The notes under the pieces: model-generated
Databases searched by the model: none
What the model saw: only the letters and a program-made list of their open reading frames with translations
What the model was told of the DNA's origin: nothing
Source: Adineta steineri
Taxonomy: Eukaryota > Rotifera > Eurotatoria > Adinetida > Adinetidae
Length of the DNA: 64,000 bases
Assembly: GCA_905250115.1 (NCBI GenBank)
Contig: CAJNOI010000141.1
Coordinates: forward strand, 1 to 64,000
Direction: 5' to 3'
Made by a program: the position numbers and the translations under genes
Shown: piece by piece, positions 1 to 10,319 of the stretch
How positions within the stretch are numbered: the stretch's first letter is position 1
Layout: each line of letters begins with the position of its first letter

Positions 1-330
1 GATATAGATATAGGCGTAAATGAATATTGGATACTCACACCCACACTCACCCGCACCCACCCACACCCACACCCACACCCACACACATCCGCACCCACCC
101 TCACCCATCCACCCACACCCTTAATGATTGTAAATGCGATATTCTTGGAAAAATCTTCAATACACTTAAAAATAAGAATGAGTTAAAAGCTGTTGGTAAA
201 TATTTCTTCTAGCAGATGATGGTCTTTTCGAAGAATTGTTTTATCATTTGCAAACAAAAGTAATTCGAAACTAAGAACGCAACTGATTACAGCTTTCAAC
301 TGAAACTTCAGTATGCCTACGCGTAGATAT
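1..330 (-). repeat. Telomere-repeat-bearing subtelomeric unit (first part)
   Basis: This is part of a tandemly repeated unit of about 400 bp, interrupted by the hAT-type MITE at 331-1193 and resuming at 1202-1279. The unit starts with GATATAGATATAGG, runs into a CCCACA-type tract (about 40-118), and ends in a conserved segment containing TTTGCAAACAAAAGTAATTCG. The G-rich strand points to the left, the orientation expected of a chromosome end to the left. The open frames over the tract encode only Thr-His-Pro runs and are not genes. The counterpart is 60881-61172. Confidence 0.85.
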
Positions 331-1193
331 CAGAGCTGCCAACAGGCCACTTTTTTCTGTCCTGGCCTGGCCTGTGGCCTGGCCTGCTTACTCTGACTCA
401 GCCTGGGGGTTTGAGCGCGGTGGACTGTCACAGTTCTTGGCCTGGCCTGGCAGGCCACCAGGCGCCTGCCCAGGCCGGCAGCTTTGTTTCAAATCAATTA
501 AATTCTATAACAATAAACTGATGTATAATTCCAGTTTCAATTATTTTTAGTTTGTTTTCATAGTAACAGTTTCTTACACAAAATAGTAAATTAAAACAAA
601 GAGATAATCGTCATATATATTTTTCATACGAAAAAACCTTGAATTATGGAGATTTTTAATAATATCTTTAGTTCATCACGCAGTCAAAAAATATTTTAGC
701 ATAATAATAAAAACAACATATGATTAGAGACACGATGAACAGTTAAAAGAAAACACATAAATATGTTGCAAAGAATAAGGACGAGTGATAGCGACAAGAA
801 AAAATATTTACATGTGATTATCCAATTTAGCAACACTATGAATACAAAAAATCACATTATCGAGTTGTTCAGGATCTAAACAAGTTTTCTACTTGTCAAT
901 ATAAGTCCAGTAATACTGAATTGTCTCTATATTTCAGCACTAATAACTGGAATACTGTAAATTTGTCTAGTCAGTTGTGGCAAACATCTAATGTCTCAAG
1001 ATCATTACTAGAGAAAATAATATAATTTTTCAGCCAGGCCAACATTTTCGGCCTGGCCTGGCCTGCACCAGGCTAGATGTATTGCCTGGACGGCAACAGG
1101 CCAGGCGAAATTGTCAAAATCCAACCTGGCCTGGAGCCTGGCCTGGCAGGCCACCAGGCGCCTGCCAGGTGCCTGGCCTGGCTGGCAGCTCTG
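331..1193. mobile_element. hAT-type MITE with GGCCTGG subterminal arrays, left arm only
   Basis: The 863-bp element begins CAGAGCTGCCA and ends with the exact reverse complement TGGCAGCTCTG. It is flanked by an 8-bp target duplication GTAGATAT at 323-330 and 1194-1201. Eight-base duplications and CAG-beginning termini are typical of hAT transposons. Both subterminal zones (about 340-480 and 1033-1190) are GC-rich arrays of GGCCTGG-like words, while the roughly 550-bp core is AT-rich and has no transposase frame, so it is non-autonomous. The right arm has the empty site with a single copy of the target at 60881-60888, which shows that this is an insertion. Confidence 0.9.
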
Positions 1194-1201
1194 GTAGATA
1201 T

Positions 1202-1735
1202 GAGTATCGACAAGATGTGGGTGAGTTGAGTGTTCTGTTTAAACATCTTTCATTCACATCGACACCCATAATAGTTGAAGATATAGATATAGGCGTAAAT
1301 GAATATTGGATACTCACACCCACACTGACACCCACCCCTCACATCGAAACCCACATCCACACCCACATCGACCTTCCATATAGATGATAGTTATGAAAAC
1401 AATAGTGCTGGAAAAAATTCGATACACTGAAACATAAGAATAAGTCAAAAGCTGTTGGTAAGTATTTCTTCTTCCAGACGATGGTTTTTTCGAAGAATTC
1501 TTTTTATTATTTGCAAACAAAAGTAATTTGAAACTATGAAAAGAATTGATTCATACAGCTTCCAACTGGAATTTGAGTATGTATGCAGGTTAATATAAGT
1601 ATCGACAAGGTGTGAGTGGGTTTAGTGTTCTGCTTAAATATCTTTCATCCACACCCACACCCATACTAGTTGAGGATATAGATATAGATGTAAATGAATA
1701 TTGGATACTTACACCCACACCCTTCTAATCATTAC
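1202..1735 (-). repeat. Telomere-repeat-bearing subtelomeric units
   Basis: This stretch holds the end of unit 1 (1202-1279), a complete unit 2 (1280-1674, 395 bp) and the start of a third (1675 to about 1730), which joins the helicase remnant. Each repeats the GATATAGATATAGG start, a CCCACA tract and the AAGTAATTCG-containing segment. The right-arm counterparts are 60457-60880. The short open frames here are by-products of the repeat. Confidence 0.85.
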
Positions 1736-2420
1736 CCATCTCATCTTCATGATAAAGCTATTGGTTTATGACATGCTCAGCACCAATAATCTACAAATCC
1801 TGCTGAAACATCATCAAATTCTCGTTCACTTCCATCACAACCATTAGCAACAATTGAATTATCTCAGCATGAAATTCAACGTGTTACTGAAGTTCGTCAA
1901 TTATTTAATCATCAACATCAACCGTGAAAAAATTTGAAAGAATCTTCATCAAATATTGATAATAATAAAGAAGATAATCTTTCTATTGATCACGTTGAAG
2001 ATGTTATTCAATTTGAAAAACTCTGTATAGTTTATTTCACTATTTTGAACTACTTGATCGTAATTCAGATATTGATAAATATTTACCAGGTGATTTACAA
2101 AAGAAACAACATTCATCATTATATCAAACATTATATACAAAATGATTTCGTTTACCTATAAACGGATTATCGTCAAAAAATTCTTGATACGATTAAACAA
2201 AATCAAATATTTATTCTTGTTGGAGAAACTGGATCACGTTAATTGATTTCGAATAAATAAATCATAAATTAGGTTTTCTTTTAAGGTAAAACAACACAAA
2301 CAGCACAATTTATTCTTGATGATTATATTTTAAAAAATAAAGCAAGTCAATGTCGAATTATTTGTTCTCAGCCACGTCGAATTAGTCGTCAGTTATAAAA
2401 TTTAAAGAGATACGAAAAAA
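1736..2420 (+). pseudogene. DEAH-box RNA helicase remnant (left copy)
   Basis: Discontinuous frames translate to a segment like the N-terminal part of a DEAH-box ATP-dependent RNA helicase. There is a charged linker, a segment reading HYFELLDRNPDIDKYLP, then ILDTIKQNQIFILVGETGS, an intron (about 2238-2284), then KTTQTAQFILDDY and CRIICSQPRRISRQL. These correspond to the Walker A and motif Ia regions of DHX-type helicases. It is broken by a stop near 1925, by frameshifts, and by a Walker A that splices to GETGSRKT (Arg in place of the last Gly). Nothing downstream of motif Ia remains. Telomere-repeat units abut its 5' side. The same truncated fragment lies in the right arm, so truncation predates the duplication or is shared by descent. 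Confidence 0.75.
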
Positions 2421-2822
2421 AGTGAGTTGTTATGCTTATTATTATATTAATACAACGATTGAAAATTGCACATAAATGAATGTCGACGTAGAGATAAATA
2501 TATATAAATATATTACTGATCCAACTAACTATTATGGATTTCATAAAGAAAAAAAGATAAGAAAAATAAAATAGAAAAGAAGAAAATTAATGAGGACCTA
2601 ACATCTTGATTGCAAAAATGATTAACCTCGAATATATCTCCAAAGATAAAAGAATATTTTTGGTAATTGTGCATCGAGAAAAATTGTCTGTTTCATATAT
2701 AACTTTCAAAAATAAAAAGAATCTTTTTTATCGATAATAATAAATATCACCAGATATATTTGTATTCAAACATAAAAAGTATAATTAGATAAAAACGTTA
2801 AAGTAAAAATTATAATTATCAT
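2421..2822. other. AT-rich spacer between helicase remnant and MITE
   Basis: No gene is recognised. The stretch is conserved in the right arm at about 59105-59520. It ends in the 9-bp AATTATCAT (2814-2822), the left target duplication of the MITE that follows. Confidence 0.6.
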
Positions 2823-3469
2823 ACGTAGGTGAAGTAGCCATTCGATTCGAGTATTTTCACCGGCGATTCGCCTGTGGTGCGTCCCAGACGAGCTTCCGAT
2901 GTAACTCGACGAGCTCTATCGAATGGTGAAATCCGAATTACGATAGCTCAAACTATACCCCTCAAAACCCCAAAATACCAGGTTTTTGGTACATGATATA
3001 AGGGTTCTGAGAAGTATTTTCACCGGCGATTCGCCCATGATGTGTTCCAGAGGGTTCCAGACGAGTTCCAAGTGCAACTGGGCGAGCTCTATCCATTGGT
3101 GAAATCAAATTTCCGATAACTCTAACTGAACTCGAAACAAGTCCAAAATACTGTGGTTTTTAGGTGTATCTTTATTAGCCGATTCAAGTATTTCAACCGG
3201 CGATTCGCCTATGATGCGTTCCATACGCGCTCTAAGCACAATTCAACGAGCTCTATCGAATGGTGTGCTCAGATTTTTTATAGCTGAAACCAAACTTTTT
3301 TCGATTTTGGTGACGTCATCTGTAGGTCAAAAAAATTTAGTTTGAGCTATAAAAAATCTGAGCACACCATTCGACAGAGCTCGTTAAATTGTGCTTGGAA
3401 CCCTCTGGAACGCACCACAGGCGAATCGCCGGGGGAAATACTCGAATCGGATGGCTACTTCACCTACGT
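2823..3469. mobile_element. Mutator-like foldback MITE (left copy, 647 bp)
   Basis: The termini ACGTAGGTGAAGTAGCCA and its exact complement TGGCTACTTCACCTACGT form part of inverted repeats about 60 bp long. The element is flanked by a 9-bp duplication AATTATCAT (2814-2822 and 3470-3478). Long terminal inverted repeats and 9-bp target duplications fit Mutator-like elements. The interior consists of diverged repeats of about 170 bp carrying ACCGGCGATTCGCC (near 2860, 3020 and 3197) plus an inverted copy near 3415. It has no transposase. The right-arm copy at the same site is only 354 bp. Confidence 0.85.
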
Positions 3470-3532
3470 AATTATCATCATGTTTTTCTTCTTGTGCTTG
3501 AATATTATCTTGTGTTTTTTCATCAATCATCA

Positions 3533-3940
3533 TCAATTATCTTGTATACGACCGTCATCATTTTGCATCTTAAAAGTATTTTGACCTTTTGATAAAATCG
3601 TATCTACTATACCATACGGTGTTAACATAATGGGTTGATAACAAATTAATGCTTTACCATTATAATCGAGAATTATGAGTTGCAAACGATAACGATCAGC
3701 AGTATACTTAAGACGTACATTTAATAACAGGTCCATTTCATGTGGTATATCTGGCAATTCCTTCTCCCATTTATGAGCAAGACGTTTTTTTTCATGTTTT
3801 GGTGCATTCGGATTATACGTATGTATTTCAAATTTAAGTAGATATGGTCCTTGAAGTTTGTTTTGTTGAATCTTATTGGGCAATTTGATGAATATTTTCC
3901 CAAGATGAGGGTGGGTGTGGGTGTGGGTGTGGGTGTGCAT
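3533..3940 (-). pseudogene. Orphan gene fragment fused to telomere-like repeat (left copy)
   Basis: An open frame of about 125 residues (3533-3905) is followed at its 5' side by telomere-like repeat, which in the same frame reads as His-Thr. The unique part reads LGKIFIKLPNKIQQNKLQGPYL, then ...LNVRLKYTADRYRLQLIILDYNG, and ends MQNDDGRIQDN. I do not recognise the family. The right copy (58266-58697) has a normal-looking Met start and 20 extra residues instead of the repeat, so the left copy has lost its 5' end exactly at a telomere-like tract. The reading frame is otherwise open here, whereas the right copy has an in-frame stop. Confidence 0.6.
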
Positions 3941-4310
3941 TATATTAGAAGCAGACTGACACCCTCACCCACACTCACACCCACACCACATTCACACACC
4001 CACACCCTCAAGATTATAAATGCGATATTATTGCAAAAAAATCCGATACACTGAAACATAAGAATGAGGTAAACACTGTTGGTAAATATTTCTTCTTGTA
4101 GACGATGGCTTTTTCGAAGATTTTTTTTATTATTTGCAAACAAAAGTAATTCGAAACTATGAAAACAACTGATTCACACAACTTTCAACTGAAATTTGAG
4201 TATGTATGCAGGTTACTATAAGTATCGACAAGGTGTGGGTGGGTTTAGTGTTCTACTTAAATATCTTTCATCCGCACCCACATCCATACCCATAATCACA
4301 TAGAACCATT
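3904..4310. repeat. Telomere-repeat-bearing unit with inverted telomere-like tracts
   Basis: A G-rich tract (about 3906-3937, GGGTGT repeats) and a C-rich tract (about 3958-4012) face each other across a spacer of about 20 bp. They are followed by the standard unit sequence with TTTGCAAACAAAAGTAATTCG and a TTTCATCCGCACCCACA end. The right-arm equivalent is 57196-57680, where the tracts are instead separated from the orphan gene by an extra block of about 0.65 kb. Confidence 0.8.
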
Positions 4311-4681
4311 TAAAGATTCATTTAGCACGAAGGCAATATGAAATGATAGTTGGGTCTGGAAGACTTTCGATTCAGACAAACTAGTAACATTACTTTTAAC
4401 GTTAAATATAAACCTGAATCAATGAAGATCACTTGAAAGCTTTGAATAAAATTGGATGTGCTTTCAGATTTCAATTATTATAATCGATTTTGAACGTAAA
4501 TCTAGTTTCTAACTTGATTATTCATTGTGCAAATCTACAAGAAGAAAGGAGTCTTTTCAAACTGATTGTGACATTAAAACTGATTTTAATCGAATTATTT
4601 AAAAGAAAACAATTCTTTAGGAAAAAATCAAAACAGCTTCTTCATGATTACATATTTACATATTTATTAATTAAACAGTTT
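4311..4681. other. Spacer downstream of secreted-protein gene
   Basis: AT-rich sequence shared with 56815-57195 of the right arm. It contains the 3' flank of the minus-strand secreted-protein gene. No gene is recognised. Confidence 0.5.
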
Positions 4682-5632
4682 TTATTGAGAGACAGGCACT
4701 ACTGCAAAACCATCAACATGAGCAGCAGATGTTTCATGTTTTCCATTATTTGATGGTAAAATAGGTACAACTAGAATAATAGCATCAATTAACTGCTGAG
4801 CAAAAAATTGGATATTGCTAAAAATTTTTGCATTTGAACCAAGATATTGTTTAACTTGTAGGAATAGTTGATCAGCAGCCACATATATACCAACTTTCTC
4901 ATCATAGACATCGAGAGCTAGGTAAACAATTTGCTGTGCAAGTGAGTTCAATTGTGGTGATGAGAAGGCATTCGTAATTTGATCAATGGCATCGACGAGT
5001 TGATTAACTAAATCCTATGATGAATTAAATAAATCAAATTTAAGATTATATTAAATAGTAAACTGAAATTACTGAATATTTTGGAAATACAGCAATAACA
5101 GCATTCCAAGTATGAAGTTGCAATTGATCGAGTAATACAAGAAGATCATTGAGGCTAGTATGGGAAGCAGATACTTCATGTTTTCCAATATTTGATGGTA
5201 AAATAGGTACAACTAGAATAACAGCCTCAGTTAATTGTTGAACAAGAGGTTTGACGGTACTAAAAACTTGTAAATTTGAGCCAAGATATTGTTCAAGATG
5301 TTGCAGTAGTTGATCAGCAGCTGTAATACTATCAACTTTACCATTATAAACATTCACAGCCAGTTGAACGGCTTTTTGTTGTAGTATTTGCAATTCGATT
5401 GGTGACAGGACATCAATAATTTGACCAGCAATATTATTGAATTGATCGTTCAAAATCTATTTAAAAAATATATCCGAATTTCATATATAATCGATAGCTT
5501 AAAATGATTTACCTGTAACGAAGACGATGTTGTAATGATCGCATTGAATTTATTCATTTGAGAAATGATAGGTTTACTGTACACAAAAGCAATAGCAACA
5601 ATAAGACAAGCGCATAACACCAAGAGACGCAT
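4682..5632 (-). CDS. Secreted protein with two tandem repeats (left copy)
   Basis: Three exons: 5513-5632, 5073-5456 and 4682-5014, with introns of 56 and 58 nt that have GT-AG ends and phase 0. The spliced product is 278 residues. It starts MRLLVLCACLIVAIAFVYS, a clear signal peptide. The mature part holds two related helical repeats of about 110-130 residues. Each carries QLA/YLAxxVYxxKV, AADQL, a LxQYLGSN motif and AVILVVPILPSN / AIILVVPILPSN. The repeats are Cys-poor, Leu/Gln-rich and probably four-helix. I do not recognise the family; a hydrophobic surface-binding type of fold is only a guess. The left and right copies are both intact and nearly identical. Confidence 0.85.
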
Positions 5633-5686
5633 ATTTAAAGTTATTTTATATTAAAATCAATTGAATAAAGTATAGTTTTCTAGTAC

Positions 5687-5694
5687 CTTTTATA
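5687..5694 (-). promoter_or_regulatory. TATA box of secreted-protein gene (left)
   Basis: TATAAAAG on the minus strand lies 55 bp upstream of the start codon and is conserved at the mirrored position in the right arm. The spacing suits a core promoter with a short 5' UTR. The call rests on sequence match and position only. Confidence 0.55.
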
Positions 5695-6331
5695 CTTTAA
5701 GCTTCGCTTCGGTTTAAATTGTCATATGATGATATTTTTCAAAAGACACATGCTGTTTTTCACTTCGATCATCCGATTATTTCATTTTCTTTTCAGAAAG
5801 AAAGATAAAGTAATATCAATAGTCGCAGTAAAAAGTAACCTAATTCCAGTTAAGCCAGTATAAGGCATTATGGATAGTCACATGTGCATCTGTAACCTTA
5901 ATCTAAGGTCATAATTGTCTGAGTTTGAATATTATTTCTAAGAGCATATATAAAGTTTCATCGGATGTTTTCGTATGAGACATGCAGAGTGTGAATGTCT
6001 GCGAGATAAAGTATGTGACTATGACTGATAAATAAATCAATGAGTACGGTCCATTACTGCACCTGCATCAATCCTATACAAATCGATTCGAACTGTTTAA
6101 TATTTTTTCACATACACATTTTCGATCGAACATAGGTCACGTTTTTTTCTAAATATCTTTAATCTAATAAAATAAGAATACGAATTTTCTTGGATTTATA
6201 TTTTATTTTAATATTTATTTATAGAAGAGAAAATTATTAATTTGTATGTGAGGAGAAAAAGGCTAAATTAATCGATTGATGATCATATCTACTGGAGAAA
6301 TATTAATGATAAATATATATGATAGTCATTA
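5695..6331. other. Intergenic, convergent/upstream region (left)
   Basis: No gene is recognised. The stretch is conserved in the right arm at about 55144-55802, apart from scattered substitutions. It holds the upstream region of the secreted-protein gene and the 3' flank of the F-box gene. Confidence 0.5.
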
Positions 6332-7965
6332 TTATAACCAAATATTTAAGACACGACCACATCTTTCTCGTTCAACCGTATAGTACAAAGAATTTTGTAA
6401 CATTAATTCTTTCAAATCTTCTGTGTAAGCATGTAAAGTTTGTAGTGGATAATTATCAATGAGCGTCAGTCGTAATTTGAAATGAGTAAGTTGAAGAAAA
6501 TCCTTTCGTAGATTTAAAATGAAATTATTCAATGTTATTGGATATTCTTGAATAAATTTTGGAATACATTGAAATGTAAGAGTGTGTAGATTAGTAAAGA
6601 TTTCTGATAATTCATAGAAAAACATTGAATGATAATAATTATCATCATCAATCCATTTAATTTGAAATTCTACATTCAAACTAATTTGAAAATATTTGTT
6701 TTAAATATTGAATCATTTTTTGTGTACAACTACTCATAATAAATAAAGCTTGCAAGTTAGGAGATAGAGTAATTAATTTCGATAGTAACTGGAGTGTGGT
6801 CGATGGAATATCTTCAATGTTATGACAAAAACGTATTTCATTTAAATTTAAAAGTCTCAGATCGTTTCTTGATTCAAATTTTGATAGAAGTATAGAAGGA
6901 AGATGACAGTTTCTGGTAATATACAATTTAGAACATGTAAGTAGTGGTTCTGGCGTATGATATGGCCACAAACTAAGTTCAGATGTTGTTCGACCAAATA
7001 TACTGTCACATATATTAGATTGTGGAAAAGTACCAAAACAAAAATAAGAGTCAAAACATTTTTTAATATTTGAAAAGCGAATATCAGGTTGATCTATCGT
7101 TCGTATATGATATTGAAAAGTTTCAATACGACTGAAGTTATTTACTAAACTTTGAAGTTTATCATAGTTACTAAATTCTTTATTCGGAGAGATACCAATA
7201 AGTGTCAAATCTTTCACATTGTTTTTAAAAGCATCCAAAAATATTTGCATTTGAATAAAATAGATACCATTTCTTTCGAATTCTAAATGTAATTTTTCAA
7301 GTGTTTCTGGTACTTGTTTTATATCAGGATCAGTATAATAATACCAATAATTACTGAATATTAATTTCAATTCTTTCAGATTTATCATAGTTTGAAATAA
7401 TTTTGGTATTGTTCGAAATGAGGTTAAATCTACTGAAAGACGTTTAACAAAAGGCATTATTGAATTGCAGTTGAGATATGAAAGATCGTGAGATTGTAAT
7501 AAAGTTAGATGAGTCAAATTATATGATGCGAAAGTGTTTATTGCTTTCAAGGGCTTTTCTTCCTTTGGAAATTGAAAGTTTATTTAAAGTTTTAAGAGAT
7601 AAAATATTTGCGAGAAATTGATAAAGCTCATCAGTAGAGTTGAGTTTGTAAGTTTCATCTGATTTTAACGTTAGACATGTAAGATTTGTTAATTGATGTA
7701 TATGAGATTGAAATAATCGTTGTTGTTGGCCTATTTGAAGTGTTAAAATTCGAATATTATGACCTTGTGATGGTAGAATTTCGTTGATAAATGAATAGAT
7801 AGTTCGATAGTTGATATTATTTTTCTGTGTAAAATCAATATTGAACAGGTATGGATTAGTTAATTGTTGAAAACGATAATTGAGATTATTGAATGCACAA
7901 ACAATATCAAGTTTAGATAAATAACAAAAGATAATTAAGAATAATTCGTCGGGTAAATATTCCAT
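6332..7965 (-). pseudogene. F-box/leucine-rich protein gene with 1-bp frameshift (left copy)
   Basis: The start MEYLPDELFLIIFCYLSKLDIV is a typical F-box. The F-box frame (7519-7965) is interrupted by one extra G in the run at 7551-7553: the coding strand has AAGCCCTTG, where the right copy has AAGCCTTG. The remainder stays open in the next frame (6681-7550), with leucine-rich repeats and a C-terminal exon (6332 to about 6670). Without the shift it would match the right-arm protein of about 525 residues. Proteins of this type recruit substrates to SCF ubiquitin ligases. It could be a pseudogene or, if the base is a sequencing error, an intact allele. Confidence 0.75.
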
Positions 7966-8556
7966 GATCGAATGATTTGATTCAAAATATTATTTGATGA
8001 AAAATATATAACGAAAGACAGTACGATGTTTTTCAGTGCAAGGATGAAAAACAAAAGGAAGACGAATAGCTCAAATGACTCATTAAACTGATAAATATCA
8101 CGTGAAAATAACGATTTTGAAAAGAATATAAAAATGTTTTCATGTTGTAATTTCATAACATACAGAAAAAATATATTATAAAATTACTACTGATTCGATT
8201 AGACTATTGGTGGCTATGAGAGTGCGAGAGTAAGAAAAACGTAGAAGACATCCATCATTACCTTCAAGATGGTGATTCTATTTCAACTGATATATGCAGA
8301 AACGTACGTATTTTTAATTTAAAATATTTATCTATTCAACAAATTCTGTTGAGTTACTTTGTCTTATCTTTAATAGATAAAATAATGTTGTTGGCTAGAA
8401 AAAGTAATTGTTATTTGAGTTATATCATAATATAACGTTTTATTTTATTATACAATGAAATTTCTTTACTCTTTCTTTTGATCTTTTTTATCGTTTCGAC
8501 TCATTCTATTAATTAGCAATATCTCCGATATCATTGTAGGAACGTAAAAAACGAGT
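7966..8556. promoter_or_regulatory. Divergent intergenic region between F-box and BNR genes (left)
   Basis: This 590-bp AT-rich spacer lies between two divergently transcribed genes, so it must hold both promoters. It is mirrored at 52907-53501. No specific element is identified; the open frame at 7935-8156 has no recognisable content. Confidence 0.5.
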
Positions 8557-9894
8557 ATGTCCACCGATAACACTAGTAAAACAATTATATTGAGTGATGA
8601 TGGTGGTTGGTGTTGGTTTGAATCGCCTGGAGCTCTACAACATGGTTCTCATATTCTGATAGGATCAGTTGCATCTGGTGGTAACAATGAAAATCGTCGT
8701 GGTAATATTGAATTACATATTTATGATTGTTCAGCACAAATTACAGAGCATGTAATATTACATGAACAATTTGAATTAGATGATCATAATGGTCCTGCTC
8801 TACTTATGAGACCTGATAATCGATTGTTAGTTCTTTATGCAAAACATAATACAGAATCACATAATTATGTACGCATTTCTCTTGCTGATACAACATCATT
8901 TCGTCAATTCACTCCAGTTCAGGTTTATTCACCATCGTTGACTACTGAACTTACATATGCAAATCTATTTCTTCTTCCAGATGAATCGAATCGTATTTAT
9001 AACTTTTTTCGCGGTCTTGATGGTTCATTCAAACCATCGTATCTTTATTCAGATGATCTTGGAACAACTTGGCATAATGGTAATATTTATATTAATGTTC
9101 CATCAACACAAAAACATCGACCCTATGTACGATATATATCAAATGAACGTGATACAATACATATGGTATATACAGAAGGACATCCTCGTGATTATGATAA
9201 TAGTTTATATCATATTTATTATCGAGCTGGACAATTATATCGTTCGGATGGTATAAAATTATGTTCATTACAAGTTGGACTTGATTCACCTGATCAAGGT
9301 ACACAAATTTATTAAGGTGATGCACAACATGTTGCATGGATCGTAGATCTTGTTTTAGATCATAATGATTATCCTGTATCTATTTACAGTGTTCAATATA
9401 ATTCAGAAGGTCTTCCTGTTGGTCAAGGTGGTGATGATTTACGATATAGATATGCACGATGGGATGGTTCTACATGGCATAATTATCCACTAGCTTATGC
9501 TGGTTGTCGTCTATATGAAGGTGAAGATGATTATAGTGGTTTAGCTGCAATTGAACCTGACGATCCATCCATAGTCTATATATCAACTAACAGTGATCCA
9601 GTCAATGGAAATCCACTTATCAGTCATAGTGATGAACAACGACACTATGAACTCTTTTGTGGTAAAACAAATGATGGAGGACAAACATGGACATGGACAG
9701 CACTTACAAGTAATTCAACGAAAGATAATCTACGACCTATGCGACCAAGACGTACAAACAAACAGAATTCTGATCGATATCGTACATTAGTATGGTTAAA
9801 AGGTAGATATCTTGCTTATACAGATTATCTACAAGAAATTGTTGCACGTATATGGGAAACCAACAATAATGAGAAGGACGAAGAAGATAAATAG
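8557..9894 (+). pseudogene. BNR_4-type (sialidase-like propeller) gene with nonsense mutation (left copy)
   Basis: The frame runs in register from ATG 8557 to TAG 9892-9894 (445 codons), but codon 253 (9313-9315) is TAA. The right arm has CAA there. The rest of the frame stays open, so this is a recent single-base knockout. The protein resembles BNR-repeat (BNR_4-like) beta-propeller proteins related to bacterial polysaccharide lyases. Motifs include GGWCWFESPGAL, the HNGPALLMRPDNRLLVLYAKH region, and repeated S/T-x-D-x-G-x-T-W Asp-box words (DDLGTTWHNG, a DDGGWCW-like start, DGGQTWTW). No introns are present. See the intact right copy. Confidence 0.85.
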
Positions 9895-10319
9895 TATAAA
9901 GAACTTTATATTTTTCACTATAATTATTAATATATTTATTAGATTTTTAAAGCATATTTTTTCTCTATCAAATATAATTTTGATGATATATATATATGCA
10001 ACTCTGATTATGAGTTTGTAATAGATCATATAATTAATCAAATTCTCATTCTTATGCTTTTCTATTGGATGTAATCTCGAGTTTGATTGAATACTCAATA
10101 TAAAAATTGATCATTAGTAATAATAAATTCCATAAGAAAAAAGCGCTCTGACGACAAATAAATACTCTCACCAACTTTTTACTTTGCAAATATGAAAATA
10201 GAATGTAGGAAAAAAAAATGCAGGAAAAAGAAAAAAAAAGGAGAAAAGTCTTTTTTTTAATTTTTTTTCCTCCATCCTTTGCCCCACTTTATTTATTTGC
10301 ATCAAGTAAGAAATTCTTT
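9895..10319. other. Intergenic, BNR to TIR gene (left)
   Basis: The two genes are on the same strand 425 bp apart. A purine-rich then T-rich stretch at 10205-10270 sits just upstream of the TIR gene start and is conserved in the right arm (about 51205-51270). It may belong to the TIR-gene promoter or 5' UTR. Confidence 0.5.

Noticed and set aside
27..212. Open frame coding Thr-His-Pro repeats (and similar frames at 1082-1387, 3851-4054 and 57348-57554)
   Set aside because: They are translations of the CCCACA/TGTGGG tracts and adjoining unit sequence; no conservation as protein between units.
331..1193. CpG-island-like or regulatory GC-rich block
   Set aside because: Its precise termini, target duplication and empty site in the other arm show that it is a transposon insertion.
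8957..9256. Second-frame ORFs inside the BNR gene (also 9092-9337, 51673-51870 and 52207-52506)
   Set aside because: They are shadows of the real BNR reading frame, caused by low stop density on overlapping frames.
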